Shown: in pieces, positions 1 to 8,934 of the stretch
How positions within the stretch are numbered: the stretch's first letter is position 1
Layout of the letters: the number at the start of each line of letters is the position of its first letter
NCBI RefSeq assembly: GCF_000714545.1
Contig: NZ_AUNB01000084.1
Location: 1-64,000, forward strand
DNA length: 64,000 nucleotides
Source: Thioclava indica
GTDB taxonomy: Bacteria > Pseudomonadota > Alphaproteobacteria > Rhodobacterales > Rhodobacteraceae
Direction of reading: 5' to 3'
Notes under the pieces: generated by a model
What the model was told of the DNA's origin: nothing
The model's input: only the letters and a program-made list of their open reading frames with translations
Databases searched by the model: none
Program-made: the position numbers and the translations under genes

Positions 1-212
1 GGTGAGGGGGGTTCTACGGTTAGTGCCTGAGGTCCGCAAGCGTCTTTTTCAGAAAGCTTGCACATTTCTGCCAAAAACCTTTTACGCCATTGTTTTTCAA
101 ACGATAATTGTGCGCGCCTTCCCTTGACCAAACGGATGAAAACACCGCCTCCGCAACAATGTTTCGCAAATCACCCGATTCCGCGAAACGTCTGACGCGC
201 TTTGCCGCCGGG

Positions 213-818
213 TCACCGCGATCTGGGCACCAGACGCAGCCCCAAAAGGGCCAGAACCGCCGTCAGCCAAAGCCAGCCTTCGGTCGAGATCACCTTCATC
301 TGGAGCAGATAATGCACCACGCCCAGCATCACGGCAGGGTAAACCAGCCAATGTAGCCTACGCCAATTGCGCCCCAGCTTGCGGATCGAGGCATTGTTCG
401 ATGTCGCTGCGAGAGGAATCAGCAGGATGAAGGCGCTGATTCCCAGCAGCAGGTAGCGGCGCTTCACAAGGTCTGCCAAAGCCTGCGACCACAGCATTCC
501 CATATCCAGCACCGCCCAGGCAGACAGGTGCAACGCTATATAGAAGAAGGCGAGCAAGCCAATCGCGCGACGATAGCGGATCAGGTTCAATCCCAACCAG
601 CGCCGCGCGGGGGTGATCGCAAGACCACCCACTAAGAACCACAGCGCGATCTTGCCCAGCCGATGCTCGATTCCTTTAACGGGATCGACGCCGATTCCCC
701 CGGTGAAGGTCAGATAGACGACCCAAGCCAGAGGAATCAGCCCGGCCAGATAGACGACCCAGCTCGGGACGCGCCGCAGAGCGCCGTTAATCGGGGTGGA
801 CAGGCCAGCCATGCTCAT
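213..818 (-). CDS. msrQ: MsrQ, haem-binding membrane subunit of the MsrPQ methionine sulfoxide reductase
   Basis: Inner-membrane b-type cytochrome that passes electrons from the respiratory chain to the periplasmic reductase MsrP, which repairs oxidised methionines in envelope proteins. The 201-residue product has about six hydrophobic segments and belongs to the ferric-reductase-like (YedZ) family. Histidines in transmembrane context, such as in FYIALHLSAW and HWLVYPAVMLGVVHYLL, are the likely haem ligands. Its ATG shares one base with the stop codon of msrP (TGATG), so the two are translationally coupled in the usual msrP-msrQ order. The start could also be two codons later (MAGLS). Family assignment is firm; the haem ligands are inferred from the family. 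Confidence 0.93.
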   Translation of the reverse strand: MSMAGLSTPINGALRRVPSWVVYLAGLIPLAWVVYLTFTGGIGVDPVKGIEHRLGKIALWFLVGGLAITPARRWLGLNLIRYRRAIGLLAFFYIALHLSAWAVLDMGMLWSQALADLVKRRYLLLGISAFILLIPLAATSNNASIRKLGRNWRRLHWLVYPAVMLGVVHYLLQMKVISTEGWLWLTAVLALLGLRLVPRSR

Positions 819-1747
819 CAGTAGTTCTTCCGCAGATCCATACCGGTATAAAGACTTGCCACCTCGTCTTCATAGCCGTTGAACATCAAGGTCGGCTCGC
901 GCCCGGCAAAAAGCCCTGCGCCCACACGCCGTTCCGTCGCCTGCGACCAGCGCGGGTGATCCACCTTGGGGTTCACATTCGCATAGAATCCGTATTCGCG
1001 CGGCTGGAGTTGATTCCACGTGGTGCGGGGCATCTTGTCGGTCAGCGAGATTTTCACGATGCTCTTGATCGACTTGAATCCGTATTTCCACGGCACGATC
1101 AGACGGATCGGCGCGCCATTCTGATTGGGCATCTCTTCATCATAAAGCCCCGTCGCCAGAATCGTCAGCGGGTTCATCGCCTCGTCAATCCGCAGACCCT
1201 CGACATAGGGCCAGTCGATACCGCCCTGTTTCTGCCCCGGCATTTGCGAGGGGCGCAGCAATGTCTGCATCGCCACGTATTTCGCGCCGGGCTGCACACC
1301 CACGCGGTTCAGCAGATCAGCCAGCTCGAACCCGATCCACGGCACGACCATCGACCACGCCTCGACACAGCGGAACCGATAGATGCGCTGTTCCAGCGTC
1401 ACTGGTTTGAGAATGTCATCGAGCGCGTAATTGCCGGGCTTATCGACCATTCCGTCGATCTCGATAGACCACGGGTCGGTCACAAGCTGACCGGCATGAG
1501 CCGCAGGATCGGTCTTGTCCCAGCCAAATTCATAGAAATTATTGTAGTTCGTGATGTCCTTGAGCGTGTTCGGCGCGGCATCGGTCGAATATTTCGAGGG
1601 CGCGGCATTGATCTTGGCCAAGGCCGGCCCCGCAATCGTGCCCAGCGCCAACGCGCCAGCCCCCGCCATAATCTGGCGGCGGTTCAGGAAATCGGCCTTT
1701 GGCGTCACGTCGGCCCATGTTGGGTCACCGGGTCTGATCTTGCGCAT
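818..1747 (-). CDS. msrP: MsrP, periplasmic molybdopterin methionine sulfoxide reductase
   Basis: Catalytic subunit (YedY family) that reduces methionine sulfoxide in periplasmic proteins, using a mononuclear Mo-molybdopterin cofactor and electrons from MsrQ. I chose the ATG at 1747 because TAGGAGGT lies five bases upstream; the open frame reaches 17 codons further but without such a site. The 309-residue product begins with a twin-arginine signal (NRRQIM near residues 22-27, then a hydrophobic stretch ending ALA), expected because cofactor-loaded proteins use Tat. The sulfite-oxidase fold motif RFRCVEAW supplies the Mo-ligating cysteine, Cys127. The window also carries mogA, a cofactor biosynthesis gene, at its far end, but there is no direct linkage. 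Confidence 0.95.
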   Translation of the reverse strand: MRKIRPGDPTWADVTPKADFLNRRQIMAGAGALALGTIAGPALAKINAAPSKYSTDAAPNTLKDITNYNNFYEFGWDKTDPAAHAGQLVTDPWSIEIDGMVDKPGNYALDDILKPVTLEQRIYRFRCVEAWSMVVPWIGFELADLLNRVGVQPGAKYVAMQTLLRPSQMPGQKQGGIDWPYVEGLRIDEAMNPLTILATGLYDEEMPNQNGAPIRLIVPWKYGFKSIKSIVKISLTDKMPRTTWNQLQPREYGFYANVNPKVDHPRWSQATERRVGAGLFAGREPTLMFNGYEDEVASLYTGMDLRKNY

Positions 1748-1921
1748 GAAATACCTCCTATATGCCCGCAGTATGGGTGCGGAGCGTGCCTTACGCACCC
1801 CTTTTCGGAAATGGGGGTGACATTGTTACCCCTAGGCATAAAGAAAAATACGCGCCACACTTGGGTTTGGATCACCGGACGCCCGAATGCGTTGGCGGTG
1901 TGGGAGACAAGGGAGACATAG

Positions 1922-2374
1922 ATGAAACGACTGATAGGGGTCGCATTAGCGGCAACAGTTTTGATGGGGGCACAGGCCGCTACCGCGCAAGAGGCACATA
2001 CCTGGACCACCGAGGACAGCTTCGACAACATCACCTTCGCGGTGGAAAACGCAATCGTCGGGGCGGGGCTTGTGGTCGATCACGTCAGCCATACCGGCGA
2101 TATGCTGGAGCGCACCAAAGACGCGGTCGGGGAGACCAAAACGCTGTTCACCGGCGCGGATATCTTTTCGTTTTGCTCGGCCAAGGTCTCGCGCGAGGTG
2201 ATGACAAGCGACATCACCAACGTGCAATACTGCCCCTATACGATCTTTGTTTATGAAACCCCGGAAAACCCCGGCGAGATCACGGTCGGCTTTCGCGACT
2301 ATCCTAAGGGCACGATGGACCCGGTCACCGATATGTTGACGGGCATCGTCAAAGAGGCGCTGATGATCGACTAA
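1922..2374 (+). CDS. DUF302 domain periplasmic protein
   Basis: A 150-residue protein with a cleavable signal peptide (about residues 1-22, ending AATAQ) followed by one DUF302 domain. Recognisable features are SFDNITFAVENAIVGAGL at the domain start and the core containing FSFCSAKVS, YCPYTIFVYE and VGFRDY. The molecular role of DUF302 proteins is unknown; the fold suggests binding of a small molecule or metal, and the two conserved cysteines (FCSAK and QYCPY) could matter. It is divergent from msrP across a 174-bp gap, with a good ribosome-binding site (AAGGGAGA) before the ATG. A link with oxidative damage is only suggested by proximity to msrPQ. Confidence 0.8.
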   Translation: MKRLIGVALAATVLMGAQAATAQEAHTWTTEDSFDNITFAVENAIVGAGLVVDHVSHTGDMLERTKDAVGETKTLFTGADIFSFCSAKVSREVMTSDITNVQYCPYTIFVYETPENPGEITVGFRDYPKGTMDPVTDMLTGIVKEALMID

Positions 2375-2389
2375 ATGATGCGTGCGGGC

Positions 2390-2857
2390 CTAGAGGTGCA
2401 TGCTGGAATGTGCCTTAAGCCTGCGCGCCTCAAGCTGGTTTTTGCGGATCTGGCGCAGGGTCTCGACCATCATCGCGGTGAGAAACCCGATATTGAGCAG
2501 ACCGTTCGCCGCCGCCATGCCCCCCAGGATGCGCCACTCATGGCTGAGAAGAATGTCGCCATACCCCAGCGTCGTATAGACGACGAGCGCGAAATAGACC
2601 GCTTCTTCCATCGTTTGAAAAATATCGAGCAGGCGAAAGCAGATCGCCCAAGCCCAGACGCTGGCCGTCACCATTGCCAGCGCCCAAAGCGCGGCCGCCA
2701 TCACCATCAGTAACAGCTTTGGCCCATGCGGCTCGCGCATCACCCAGCGGGCAGAACGCACGAACATCGCCTCTAACGCCCAAGCCGTCGTCGCAGCAAA
2801 GGATATCGTGATCAGCATCATCAGCGATCCGATAGCGATCTGGTGAAGCATGTTCAT
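2390..2857 (-). CDS. Two-pore-helix potassium channel family protein (Ion_trans_2)
   Basis: A 155-residue inner-membrane protein with hydrophobic segments near residues 8-30, 48-75 and 112-135. The selectivity-filter sequence TTLGYGD lies at about residues 95-101, preceded by a pore helix (MEEAVYFALVVY). This is the signature of small bacterial K+ channels of the Ion_trans_2 family. There is no cytoplasmic RCK/TrkA_N domain, so gating is not evident. It lies convergent to the DUF302 gene, whose stop is only 15 bases away. The translation start may be the first ATG or the ATG two codons later, which has better spacing from AAAGG. Confidence 0.82.
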   Translation of the reverse strand: MNMLHQIAIGSLMMLITISFAATTAWALEAMFVRSARWVMREPHGPKLLLMVMAAALWALAMVTASVWAWAICFRLLDIFQTMEEAVYFALVVYTTLGYGDILLSHEWRILGGMAAANGLLNIGFLTAMMVETLRQIRKNQLEARRLKAHSSMHL

Positions 2858-2962
2858 CCTTTCGACTGCAACAGTCTCTGCTAGTCGCGCAGCCCGTCAT
2901 AGGTCAAGCGCAGCAGTGCCGCACTGGACAGAGTGCCCCCCAAGCCCTATCTCGGGGCGACC

Positions 2963-3436
2963 ATGAAAAAACACTCTGATCCCAATTCCAAGCTGATCGC
3001 CGAAAATCGGCAGGCCCGTTATCACTACGCCGTCGAGGATACGCTCGAGGCGGGGATCATGCTGTATGGCTCCGAGGTGAAAAGCCTGCGCACCGGCCAG
3101 ACCAATATCGCCGAAAGCTATGCCTCGGTTGAGGATGGCGAGCTGTGGCTGATTAACGGCTATATCGCGGCTTACATGCAGGCCGGCCATTTCGGCCATG
3201 AAGAACGGCGCAAGCGCAAGCTGCTGGTGTCGAAACGCGAATTGTCGCGGCTGTGGAATGCCACCCAGCGCGAGGGCATGACGATCGTGCCGCTCAAGAT
3301 GTATTTCAACGACAAGGGCATCGCCAAGCTGCTGATCGGCATCGCCAAGGGTAAAAAGCAGGCAGACAAACGCGAAACCGAGGCCAAGCGCGACTGGAAC
3401 CGCCAGAAACAGCGGCTACTCAAGCAAAATCACTAG
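2963..3436 (+). CDS. smpB: SmpB, SsrA-binding protein
   Basis: RNA-binding partner of tmRNA in trans-translation, the rescue of ribosomes stalled on broken mRNAs. The 157-residue product shows the family hallmarks: NRQARYHY near the N-terminus, [20 protein letters not shown], and a basic C-terminal tail ([19 protein letters not shown]) that enters the empty mRNA channel. The frame opens 30 bases upstream, but the ATG at 2963 (MKKHSDPNS) matches the family length. The tmRNA gene itself (ssrA) is not in this window. Confidence 0.96.
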   Translation: MKKHSDPNSKLIAENRQARYHYAVEDTLEAGIMLYGSEVKSLRTGQTNIAESYASVEDGELWLINGYIAAYMQAGHFGHEERRKRKLLVSKRELSRLWNATQREGMTIVPLKMYFNDKGIAKLLIGIAKGKKQADKRETEAKRDWNRQKQRLLKQNH

Positions 3437-3525
3437 CTGCTGGCGCGGTTTTGCGCGCCCTGCCCTTGCGTCTCTCGCAGTGCTGAGTCTAATCAACTCT
3501 GACCGATAGAGAGAGGCGCAACGCG

Positions 3526-4374
3526 ATGGATGACCCGAAAACGCTTGTATCGACGGACTGGCTTGCCGCCCATCTGAATGATCCCGATCTGCGGATTTTG
3601 GATGGCTCGTGGTTCCTGCCCCAGATGGGTCTGGATGCCAAGGCGACCTATGACGCCAAGCACATCCCCGGCGCGCGCTTCTTTGACATTGATGATGTGG
3701 CCGACAACCGCTCGGAGCTACCGCATATGGCACCGCCGACCGAAAAGTTTATCTCGCGGATGCGCGCGATGGGGGTCGGTGACGGCCATCAGGTCGTGAT
3801 CTATGACCAGCATTCGGTGTTTTCCGCCCCGCGCGTGTGGTGGCTGTTCCGCCTGATGGGCAAGACCGATGTAGCCGTGCTTGATGGTGGCTTGCCGAAA
3901 TGGGAGGCCGAGGGCCGCCCGCTGGAAGACCTGGCGCCGGTGGTGCGCGACCGTCACATGACCGTGCAGCGCCAGTCGGGTCTGGTAAAGGACGTGACGC
4001 AAGTGGCCCATGCCTCCAAGCTGGGCGATCACGAGATCATCGACGCACGCGCACATGGCCGCTTCATCGGCCAAGACGAAGAGCCCCGCCCCAATCTGCG
4101 CAAGGGCCGTATTCCCGGCTCGAAAAACGTGCCGTGGGACATGTTGCTAAGCGACGGCAAGATGAAATCCCCCGATGCGTTGCGCGAGATTTTCGAAGGC
4201 GCGGGCGTCGATCTGTCCAAGCCTGCAATCACCACCTGCGGGTCTGGCGTGAACGCGGCTTTGCTGGCCTTCGCGCTGGAACTGACGGGCAAGTCCGACT
4301 GGGCGGTCTATGATGGCGCTTGGGCGGAATGGGGCATGTATAACGACCTGCGGGTCGCAACCGGAGAAGCATGA
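3526..4374 (+). CDS. sseA: 3-mercaptopyruvate sulfurtransferase (two-rhodanese-domain)
   Basis: Transfers sulfane sulfur from 3-mercaptopyruvate to a thiol acceptor, giving pyruvate. The 282-residue protein has two rhodanese domains: an N-terminal non-catalytic one (residues about 10-130) and a C-terminal catalytic one (about 165-278). The active-site loop CGSGVNA, with Cys238 as nucleophile, is of the mercaptopyruvate type; thiosulfate sulfurtransferases usually have CRKGVT. It overlaps the following aminotransferase by four bases (ATGA). That pairing is chemically sensible because transamination of cysteine yields 3-mercaptopyruvate; this functional link is my inference. Confidence 0.92.
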   Translation: MDDPKTLVSTDWLAAHLNDPDLRILDGSWFLPQMGLDAKATYDAKHIPGARFFDIDDVADNRSELPHMAPPTEKFISRMRAMGVGDGHQVVIYDQHSVFSAPRVWWLFRLMGKTDVAVLDGGLPKWEAEGRPLEDLAPVVRDRHMTVQRQSGLVKDVTQVAHASKLGDHEIIDARAHGRFIGQDEEPRPNLRKGRIPGSKNVPWDMLLSDGKMKSPDALREIFEGAGVDLSKPAITTCGSGVNAALLAFALELTGKSDWAVYDGAWAEWGMYNDLRVATGEA

Positions 4375-5555
4375 TGCTGAACAATCTCAAAGCGCAAGCA
4401 CCCGATAAAATTCTGGCGCTGATGGGCGAATATCGCGCTGATCCGCGTGACAACAAGGTCGATTTGGGCGTCGGCGTCTATAAGGACGCAGACGGCAAGA
4501 CCCCGATCATGACCGCTGTGCATAAAGCCGAAAAACAGGTCTGGGATAGCGAAACCACGAAATCTTATGCGGGCCTTGCCGGACAACCTGAATTTCACGC
4601 CGCGATGGCAGAAATGGTGCTGGGCAAGGATTATCCCGCAGATCGTCTGGCGTGCCTGTCCACCGTCGGCGGGACCGGCGCGTGCCGTATGGGGTTTGAA
4701 CTGGCCCGCATGGCCAGTGAAGGAACCACGATCTGGGTGTCGGATCCGACCTGGCCGAACCACCTGTCGATCCTGAACTTCATGGGGCAGGCGTTCAAAG
4801 CCTATCGCTATTTCGATGCCGACAGCCGCAGCGTGGATTTCGATGCGATGATGGCAGACCTGAAAGCGGTAAAAAAAGGCGACATCGTGCTGCTGCACGG
4901 CTGCTGTCACAACCCGACCGGCGCGAACCTGACGCTCGATCAATGGGGCAAGGTCGCCGATCTGCTCGAAGAAACCGGTGCCGTGCCGATGATCGACCTC
5001 GCCTATCAGGGCTTTGGCGATGGGCTGGAAGAAGACGCCGCAGGCACCCGCCTGATCGCCTCACGCCTGCCCGAGGTGCTGATCGCGGCATCCTGTTCCA
5101 AGAACTTCGGGATCTATCGTGAGCGCACCGGCTGCCTAATGGTGCTGGGCGCTGCGGAAACGCAGGGCGTGACGCAAAGCACGCTGAGCTATCTCAACCG
5201 CCAGACCTATTCTTTCCCGCCCTATCACGGGCAAGCCCTTGTCACCCGCGTGCTGACCGATCCGGCCTTGCGCGCGGAATGGGAGGCCGAGCTGGAAGAG
5301 GTTCGCACCGGCATGCTGAGCCTGCGCAAGCAGCTTGCAGATGAGCTGCGTCGCCTGTCGAACTCGGATCGCTTTGATTTCGTGGCCGAGCATCGCGGTA
5401 TGTTCTCACGCCTTGGTGCCACGCCCGAACAAGTCGCCAAGATGAAAGCCGAGAACGCGATTTATATGGTGGGCGATTCGCGCATCAACATCGCAGGGTT
5501 GAACGAAAAATCCGTTCCGCTACTGGCGCGCGCACTGATCGACGCAGGCGTCTAG
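4371..5555 (+). CDS. tyrB: Aromatic-amino-acid / aspartate aminotransferase (class I, PLP)
   Basis: PLP-dependent transaminase of the aspartate/tyrosine aminotransferase family, 394 residues, cytoplasmic. Motifs: LGVGVYKDADGKTPIM near residues 32-47, the asparagine motif HNPTGANLT (180-188), DLAYQGFGDG (209-218) and the PLP-binding lysine K244 in SCSKNFGIYRER. Substrate choice between aspartate and aromatic amino acids cannot be decided from sequence alone; the symbol is therefore provisional. The start codon overlaps the sseA stop (ATGATG; either ATG is possible), implying coupling. A strong terminator follows. Confidence 0.88.
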   Translation: MMLNNLKAQAPDKILALMGEYRADPRDNKVDLGVGVYKDADGKTPIMTAVHKAEKQVWDSETTKSYAGLAGQPEFHAAMAEMVLGKDYPADRLACLSTVGGTGACRMGFELARMASEGTTIWVSDPTWPNHLSILNFMGQAFKAYRYFDADSRSVDFDAMMADLKAVKKGDIVLLHGCCHNPTGANLTLDQWGKVADLLEETGAVPMIDLAYQGFGDGLEEDAAGTRLIASRLPEVLIAASCSKNFGIYRERTGCLMVLGAAETQGVTQSTLSYLNRQTYSFPPYHGQALVTRVLTDPALRAEWEAELEEVRTGMLSLRKQLADELRRLSNSDRFDFVAEHRGMFSRLGATPEQVAKMKAENAIYMVGDSRINIAGLNEKSVPLLARALIDAGV

Positions 5556-5582
5556 GGAACCAACCCTAAATCCAGACGGTTG

Positions 5583-5613
5583 AAGACGGGAGCCCTAGGG
5601 CTTCCGTCTTTTT
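5583..5613 (+). terminator. Rho-independent terminator after the sseA-aminotransferase unit
   Basis: An 11-bp stem (GACGGGAGCCC pairing with GGGCTTCCGTC, one G-T wobble), extended by two A-T pairs and followed by a short T run. It sits 28 bases after the aminotransferase stop and insulates the next operon. Confidence 0.9.
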
Positions 5614-5637
5614 ATTTCGGTTTTTCACATTTTACCC

Positions 5638-5665
5638 TTGAAATAGTAAGCCAGCTTATAATGTA
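5638..5665 (+). promoter_or_regulatory. Putative marR-emrAB promoter/operator
   Basis: The A/T-rich gap before the MarR gene contains TATAAT at 5657-5662. A 12-bp inverted repeat TAAGCCAGCTTA (5647-5658) overlaps it. TTGAAA at 5638 is only 13 bases upstream of TATAAT, too close for a standard -35, so the exact promoter is uncertain. MarR proteins commonly repress their own operon by binding palindromes over the -10, which makes this the best operator candidate. Confidence 0.45.
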
Positions 5666-5701
5666 AGGGCTCATGATATACGCGACACAGCGGAGCACAT
5701 A

Positions 5702-6160
5702 ATGCCCGAACAAAGTCTAGGCTTCCTCATGCATGACGTGACCCGGCTTATCCGGCGTCGCTTTGAAAAGCGCGCAAATGAGCTGGGCCTGACCACCGCG
5801 CAATGGCGGCTTCTGGTCTATCTCAAGCGCGAAGGACCGCTGGCGCAGGCGCGTCTGGCCGAGCTGCTCGAAATCGAACCGATCTCGGTCTCGCGCCTCG
5901 TTGATCGCATGGAAGAGGCCGATTGGGTGCTGCGCAAACCCGACTGCAACGACCGGCGCGTCAAGCTGATCCATCCCACGGCGAAAACCCGTGCCGCCTT
6001 TGAAGAGGCGCATGACATCGCTGAGGCCGTTTACGCCAAGGCGCTCAACGGCTTGTCCGACCGCGCGGTCAAACAGGTCATGAGTTCTTTGCAAAAGATC
6101 GTCCACAATCTCTCCGATGAGGAGAGCCCCTCCCAGAGTTCCGAGGCTAACCATGAGTAA
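5702..6160 (+). CDS. MarR family transcriptional regulator
   Basis: A 152-residue winged-helix repressor of the MarR family, predicted to control the efflux genes that follow it. The helix-turn-helix lies at about residues 45-80 (LAQARLAELLEIEPISVSR), and the wing carries the typical DRRVKLIHPT. MarR-emrA-emrB order with an overlapping emrA start indicates a single autoregulated operon, typically induced when a phenolic or other lipophilic compound binds the regulator. The inducing ligand cannot be predicted here. Confidence 0.9.
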   Translation: MPEQSLGFLMHDVTRLIRRRFEKRANELGLTTAQWRLLVYLKREGPLAQARLAELLEIEPISVSRLVDRMEEADWVLRKPDCNDRRVKLIHPTAKTRAAFEEAHDIAEAVYAKALNGLSDRAVKQVMSSLQKIVHNLSDEESPSQSSEANHE

Positions 6161-7274
6161 CGACACAACAAAAAAAGACGCCCAGACCGAAGGGCAAGAC
6201 GCCAAAAAAGAGAAAAAGGGCCCGAAAACCTGGCTTTTGATTCTTGTCCCCGCGCTGATCGTGCTTGGCGGCGCGTGGTATTGGCTTAGTTCGGGCGGTT
6301 CCGAGACCACCGAGAACGCCAATTACCAGATGGCGCGAATTCCGGTAGCGACCCAGATCTCGGGTCGGGTGACGAAAGTGTTCGTCTCGGAGAACGAGCA
6401 TGTCAAAAAGGGCGATCCTCTGTTCGTGCTGGACAAGAAACCTTACGAGCTGGCTTTGGCCAAGGCAGAGGCCGGGCTTTCGACTGCCAAGCTTCAGGTC
6501 GAACAATTGCGTGCGGCCTATAAGGCAGCGGTGGCGGATGAAAAGCAGGCTGCCGACAATGCCGATTACGAGAAAAAGCAACTCGTGCGTCAGGAAAGCC
6601 TGACGGCAAGCGGCACCACCAGCCGCACCTCGCTGGATGCGCAGCGCACCAAGACGCAGGCCGCAATCGACACGCTTGCATCGGCGCAGCAAAAAGTTGC
6701 CTCGGCCAAGGTCGCTCTTGATGGCGACCCCGAAATCGCCGTCGAAGATCACCCCTCAGTCAAAGCGGCGATCGCGGCGGTGAATGACGCGAAATACAAT
6801 CTTGAGCAAACCGAGATCGACGCGCCCACCGATGGCGTCATCTATCAGGCGGCCTCGTTCAAAGCGGGCGAGATGGTCAGTGCCGGCTCCAGCGTGTTCA
6901 CGCTTGTCGATACGTCTGACGTCTGGGTGATCGCGAATTTCAAAGAAACCGAACTGACCCACATGGCAGCAGGCCAATCCGCAGAGATTTCCTTCGACGC
7001 CTTCCCCGGACGCAAGTATGACGCGACCGTCGAGGCTGTGGGGGCGGGAACCGGCGCTGAATTCTCGATCCTGCCCGCGCAAAATGCGACCGGCAACTGG
7101 GTGAAAGTAACCCAGCGCGTGCCCGTGCGCTTGCGGCTGGCAAAGGGTTCGGACCTTAAGGGATTGCGCGCGGGTCTGTCGGCAGAGGTGACGGTTGATA
7201 CCAATGCCAAGTCAAATCTTGGTCAGCTGATGGGCGGCAAGGCGCAGGCCGCGCCCGAAAATCAGGGGCAATAA
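6153..7274 (+). CDS. emrA: EmrA/HlyD-family membrane fusion protein of a multidrug efflux pump
   Basis: Periplasmic adaptor that links an inner-membrane MFS pump to an outer-membrane channel. The 373-residue product has a hydrophilic lysine-rich N-terminus, one transmembrane segment (about residues 27-46), biotinyl-lipoyl-like halves (VATQISGRVTKVFVSENEHV and the later IDAPTDGVIYQAASFKAGE) separated by an alpha-helical hairpin, and a beta-barrel (IANFKETELTHMAAGQ). I start it at ATG 6153, which overlaps marR by eight bases; the frame reaches further upstream but without family similarity. It is followed three bases later by emrB. Confidence 0.92.
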   Translation: MSNDTTKKDAQTEGQDAKKEKKGPKTWLLILVPALIVLGGAWYWLSSGGSETTENANYQMARIPVATQISGRVTKVFVSENEHVKKGDPLFVLDKKPYELALAKAEAGLSTAKLQVEQLRAAYKAAVADEKQAADNADYEKKQLVRQESLTASGTTSRTSLDAQRTKTQAAIDTLASAQQKVASAKVALDGDPEIAVEDHPSVKAAIAAVNDAKYNLEQTEIDAPTDGVIYQAASFKAGEMVSAGSSVFTLVDTSDVWVIANFKETELTHMAAGQSAEISFDAFPGRKYDATVEAVGAGTGAEFSILPAQNATGNWVKVTQRVPVRLRLAKGSDLKGLRAGLSAEVTVDTNAKSNLGQLMGGKAQAAPENQGQ

Positions 7275-7277
7275 TCT

Positions 7278-8861
7278 ATGGCCGAGCTTGCCACAGATAG
7301 CCCCGAGGCCAAACAGCCCAAGGCAATCGACCCCCATAACGTGCCCCATCGCGGGCTGATCATGGCCTCACTGATGCTGGCCGTGATCATGCAGGTGCTA
7401 GATACGACCATCGCCAACGTGGCGCTGCCCGATATGCGGGCCGATCTGGGCGCATCGCGCGATACGATCAATTGGGTGCTGACCTCGTATATCGTGGCGG
7501 CCGCCATCGTCACGCCGATGTCGGGCTGGTTGGCAAACCAGTTCGGCCGGCGCGAGATTTTCATGGTTTCGGTCGTTGGATTCGTGATTTTCTCGATGCT
7601 ATGCGGCATCGCCTGGTCGTTGGATGCAATGGTCATGTTTCGCCTGATGCAGGGTGTGTTTGGCGCAGCCATTGTGCCACTGGCGCAAAGCTTCATGCTC
7701 GATATCAACCCGCGGGAACGCCACGGGCAAGCGATGGCGATGTTTGGCGCGGGTATCATGCTGGGACCGATCATCGGCCCGACGCTGGGCGGCTATTTGA
7801 CGGAGACGCTCAACTGGCGCTGGGTATTTTATATCAACGTGCCGCTAGGCGTGATCGCGATTGCAGGGGCGATGTCTTTCCTGCCCGAGATGCCCAAGCG
7901 CAAGACCAAGTTCGATTTCTTCGGCTTCGCAGCTCTCGCCATCGGTATCGGTGCGTTGCAGATGATGCTGGATCGCGGCTCGGATCTCGACTGGTTCTCG
8001 TCGCTTGAGATCTGGATCGAACTTGCTCTGTCGATCTGCGGATTCTGGGTGTTTGTGATCTGGATCCTAGGAGCGAAAAAGCCGTTCCTTGACCCGCGGA
8101 TGTTTCTGGATCGCAACCTGTCGATGGGGCTGATCTTTATCTTCATCGTCGGGATCGTGCTGCTGGCGTCCCTGGCACTGCTACCGCCGATGCTATCCGG
8201 CATCTTCGGCTATCCGACGATAACGACCGGGCTGGTAATGTCGCCACGCGGGGTCGGCGCGATGATCATGATGCTCGTGATAGGCCGGCTGGTGAAGTCC
8301 GTTGACCTGCGCCTGCTGGTGGTGCTCGGCCTGTCGCTGACTGCCTATTCGCTGCATATGATGTCTACCTTCTCGCCGCTGATGGGGCCGAAATGGATCA
8401 TTCTATCCGGCGTGGTGCAGGGCTTTGGGCTGGGGTCGGTTTTCGTGCCGATCACAACGCTGGCTTTTGCGACGCTTGATCAAAAGTATCGCGGTGATGG
8501 CACGGCTCTGTTCAGCCTTGTGCGCAATATCGGCTCGTCGATCGGGATTTCGATCGTGACGGCACTGCTCACCCATATGATTGCGGTGAATCACTCCGAG
8601 CTGGCCTCGGGAATGAACCCGCAGAACCTGCAAGGGCTGGCCTCGGGTAGTTCTGCTTTGGGCCAATACGGTGAGACAGCGGTCTATCAGGTGCTTGACA
8701 ACCTGACCACGCAGCAAGCCGCGATGATTTCCTATCTGGATGATTTCAAGTTCATGATGTGGATCACGATAGCCGCGATTCCGCTGGTGTTCTTCCTGCG
8801 CAAACCGGATTACTCCAGTACCTCCCAAGGCGGGCAAGACGCGGCGCCCGCGATGGAATAG
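7278..8861 (+). CDS. emrB: EmrB/QacA-type MFS drug:H+ antiporter (DHA2, 14 TM)
   Basis: Proton-driven inner-membrane exporter; with EmrA and an outer-membrane TolC it should expel hydrophobic toxicants across both membranes. The 527-residue length and about 14 hydrophobic segments fit DHA2. Motifs include LDTTIANVALPDM in TM1 (motif D1), GWLANQFGRREIF (motif A) and GAGIMLGPIIGPTLGGYL (motif C, antiporter-specific). The gene closes the marR-emrAB operon and is followed by a strong bidirectional terminator. No outer-membrane partner is encoded next to it; the TolC-like gene at 53.7 kb belongs to a different secretion system. Confidence 0.93.
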   Translation: MAELATDSPEAKQPKAIDPHNVPHRGLIMASLMLAVIMQVLDTTIANVALPDMRADLGASRDTINWVLTSYIVAAAIVTPMSGWLANQFGRREIFMVSVVGFVIFSMLCGIAWSLDAMVMFRLMQGVFGAAIVPLAQSFMLDINPRERHGQAMAMFGAGIMLGPIIGPTLGGYLTETLNWRWVFYINVPLGVIAIAGAMSFLPEMPKRKTKFDFFGFAALAIGIGALQMMLDRGSDLDWFSSLEIWIELALSICGFWVFVIWILGAKKPFLDPRMFLDRNLSMGLIFIFIVGIVLLASLALLPPMLSGIFGYPTITTGLVMSPRGVGAMIMMLVIGRLVKSVDLRLLVVLGLSLTAYSLHMMSTFSPLMGPKWIILSGVVQGFGLGSVFVPITTLAFATLDQKYRGDGTALFSLVRNIGSSIGISIVTALLTHMIAVNHSELASGMNPQNLQGLASGSSALGQYGETAVYQVLDNLTTQQAAMISYLDDFKFMMWITIAAIPLVFFLRKPDYSSTSQGGQDAAPAME

Positions 8862-8881
8862 CCTACCTGTGCTGCGAACGT

Positions 8882-8912
8882 AAAAAGGCCCGGAGCGAAC
8901 TCCGGGCCTTTT
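8882..8912. terminator. Bidirectional terminator between emrB and amt
   Basis: Perfect 13-bp stem AAAAGGCCCGGAG/CTCCGGGCCTTTT with a CGAA tetraloop. The A run on one side and T run on the other let it end both convergent transcripts. Confidence 0.93.
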
Positions 8913-8934
8913 CCTATTTCGGTGATCCCTTGGA

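Noticed and set aside
1-212. A gene at the left edge
   Set aside because: The A/T-richer 212 bases before msrQ show no frame with a ribosome-binding site or recognisable product; the small open frames overlap msrQ on the other strand or lack support.
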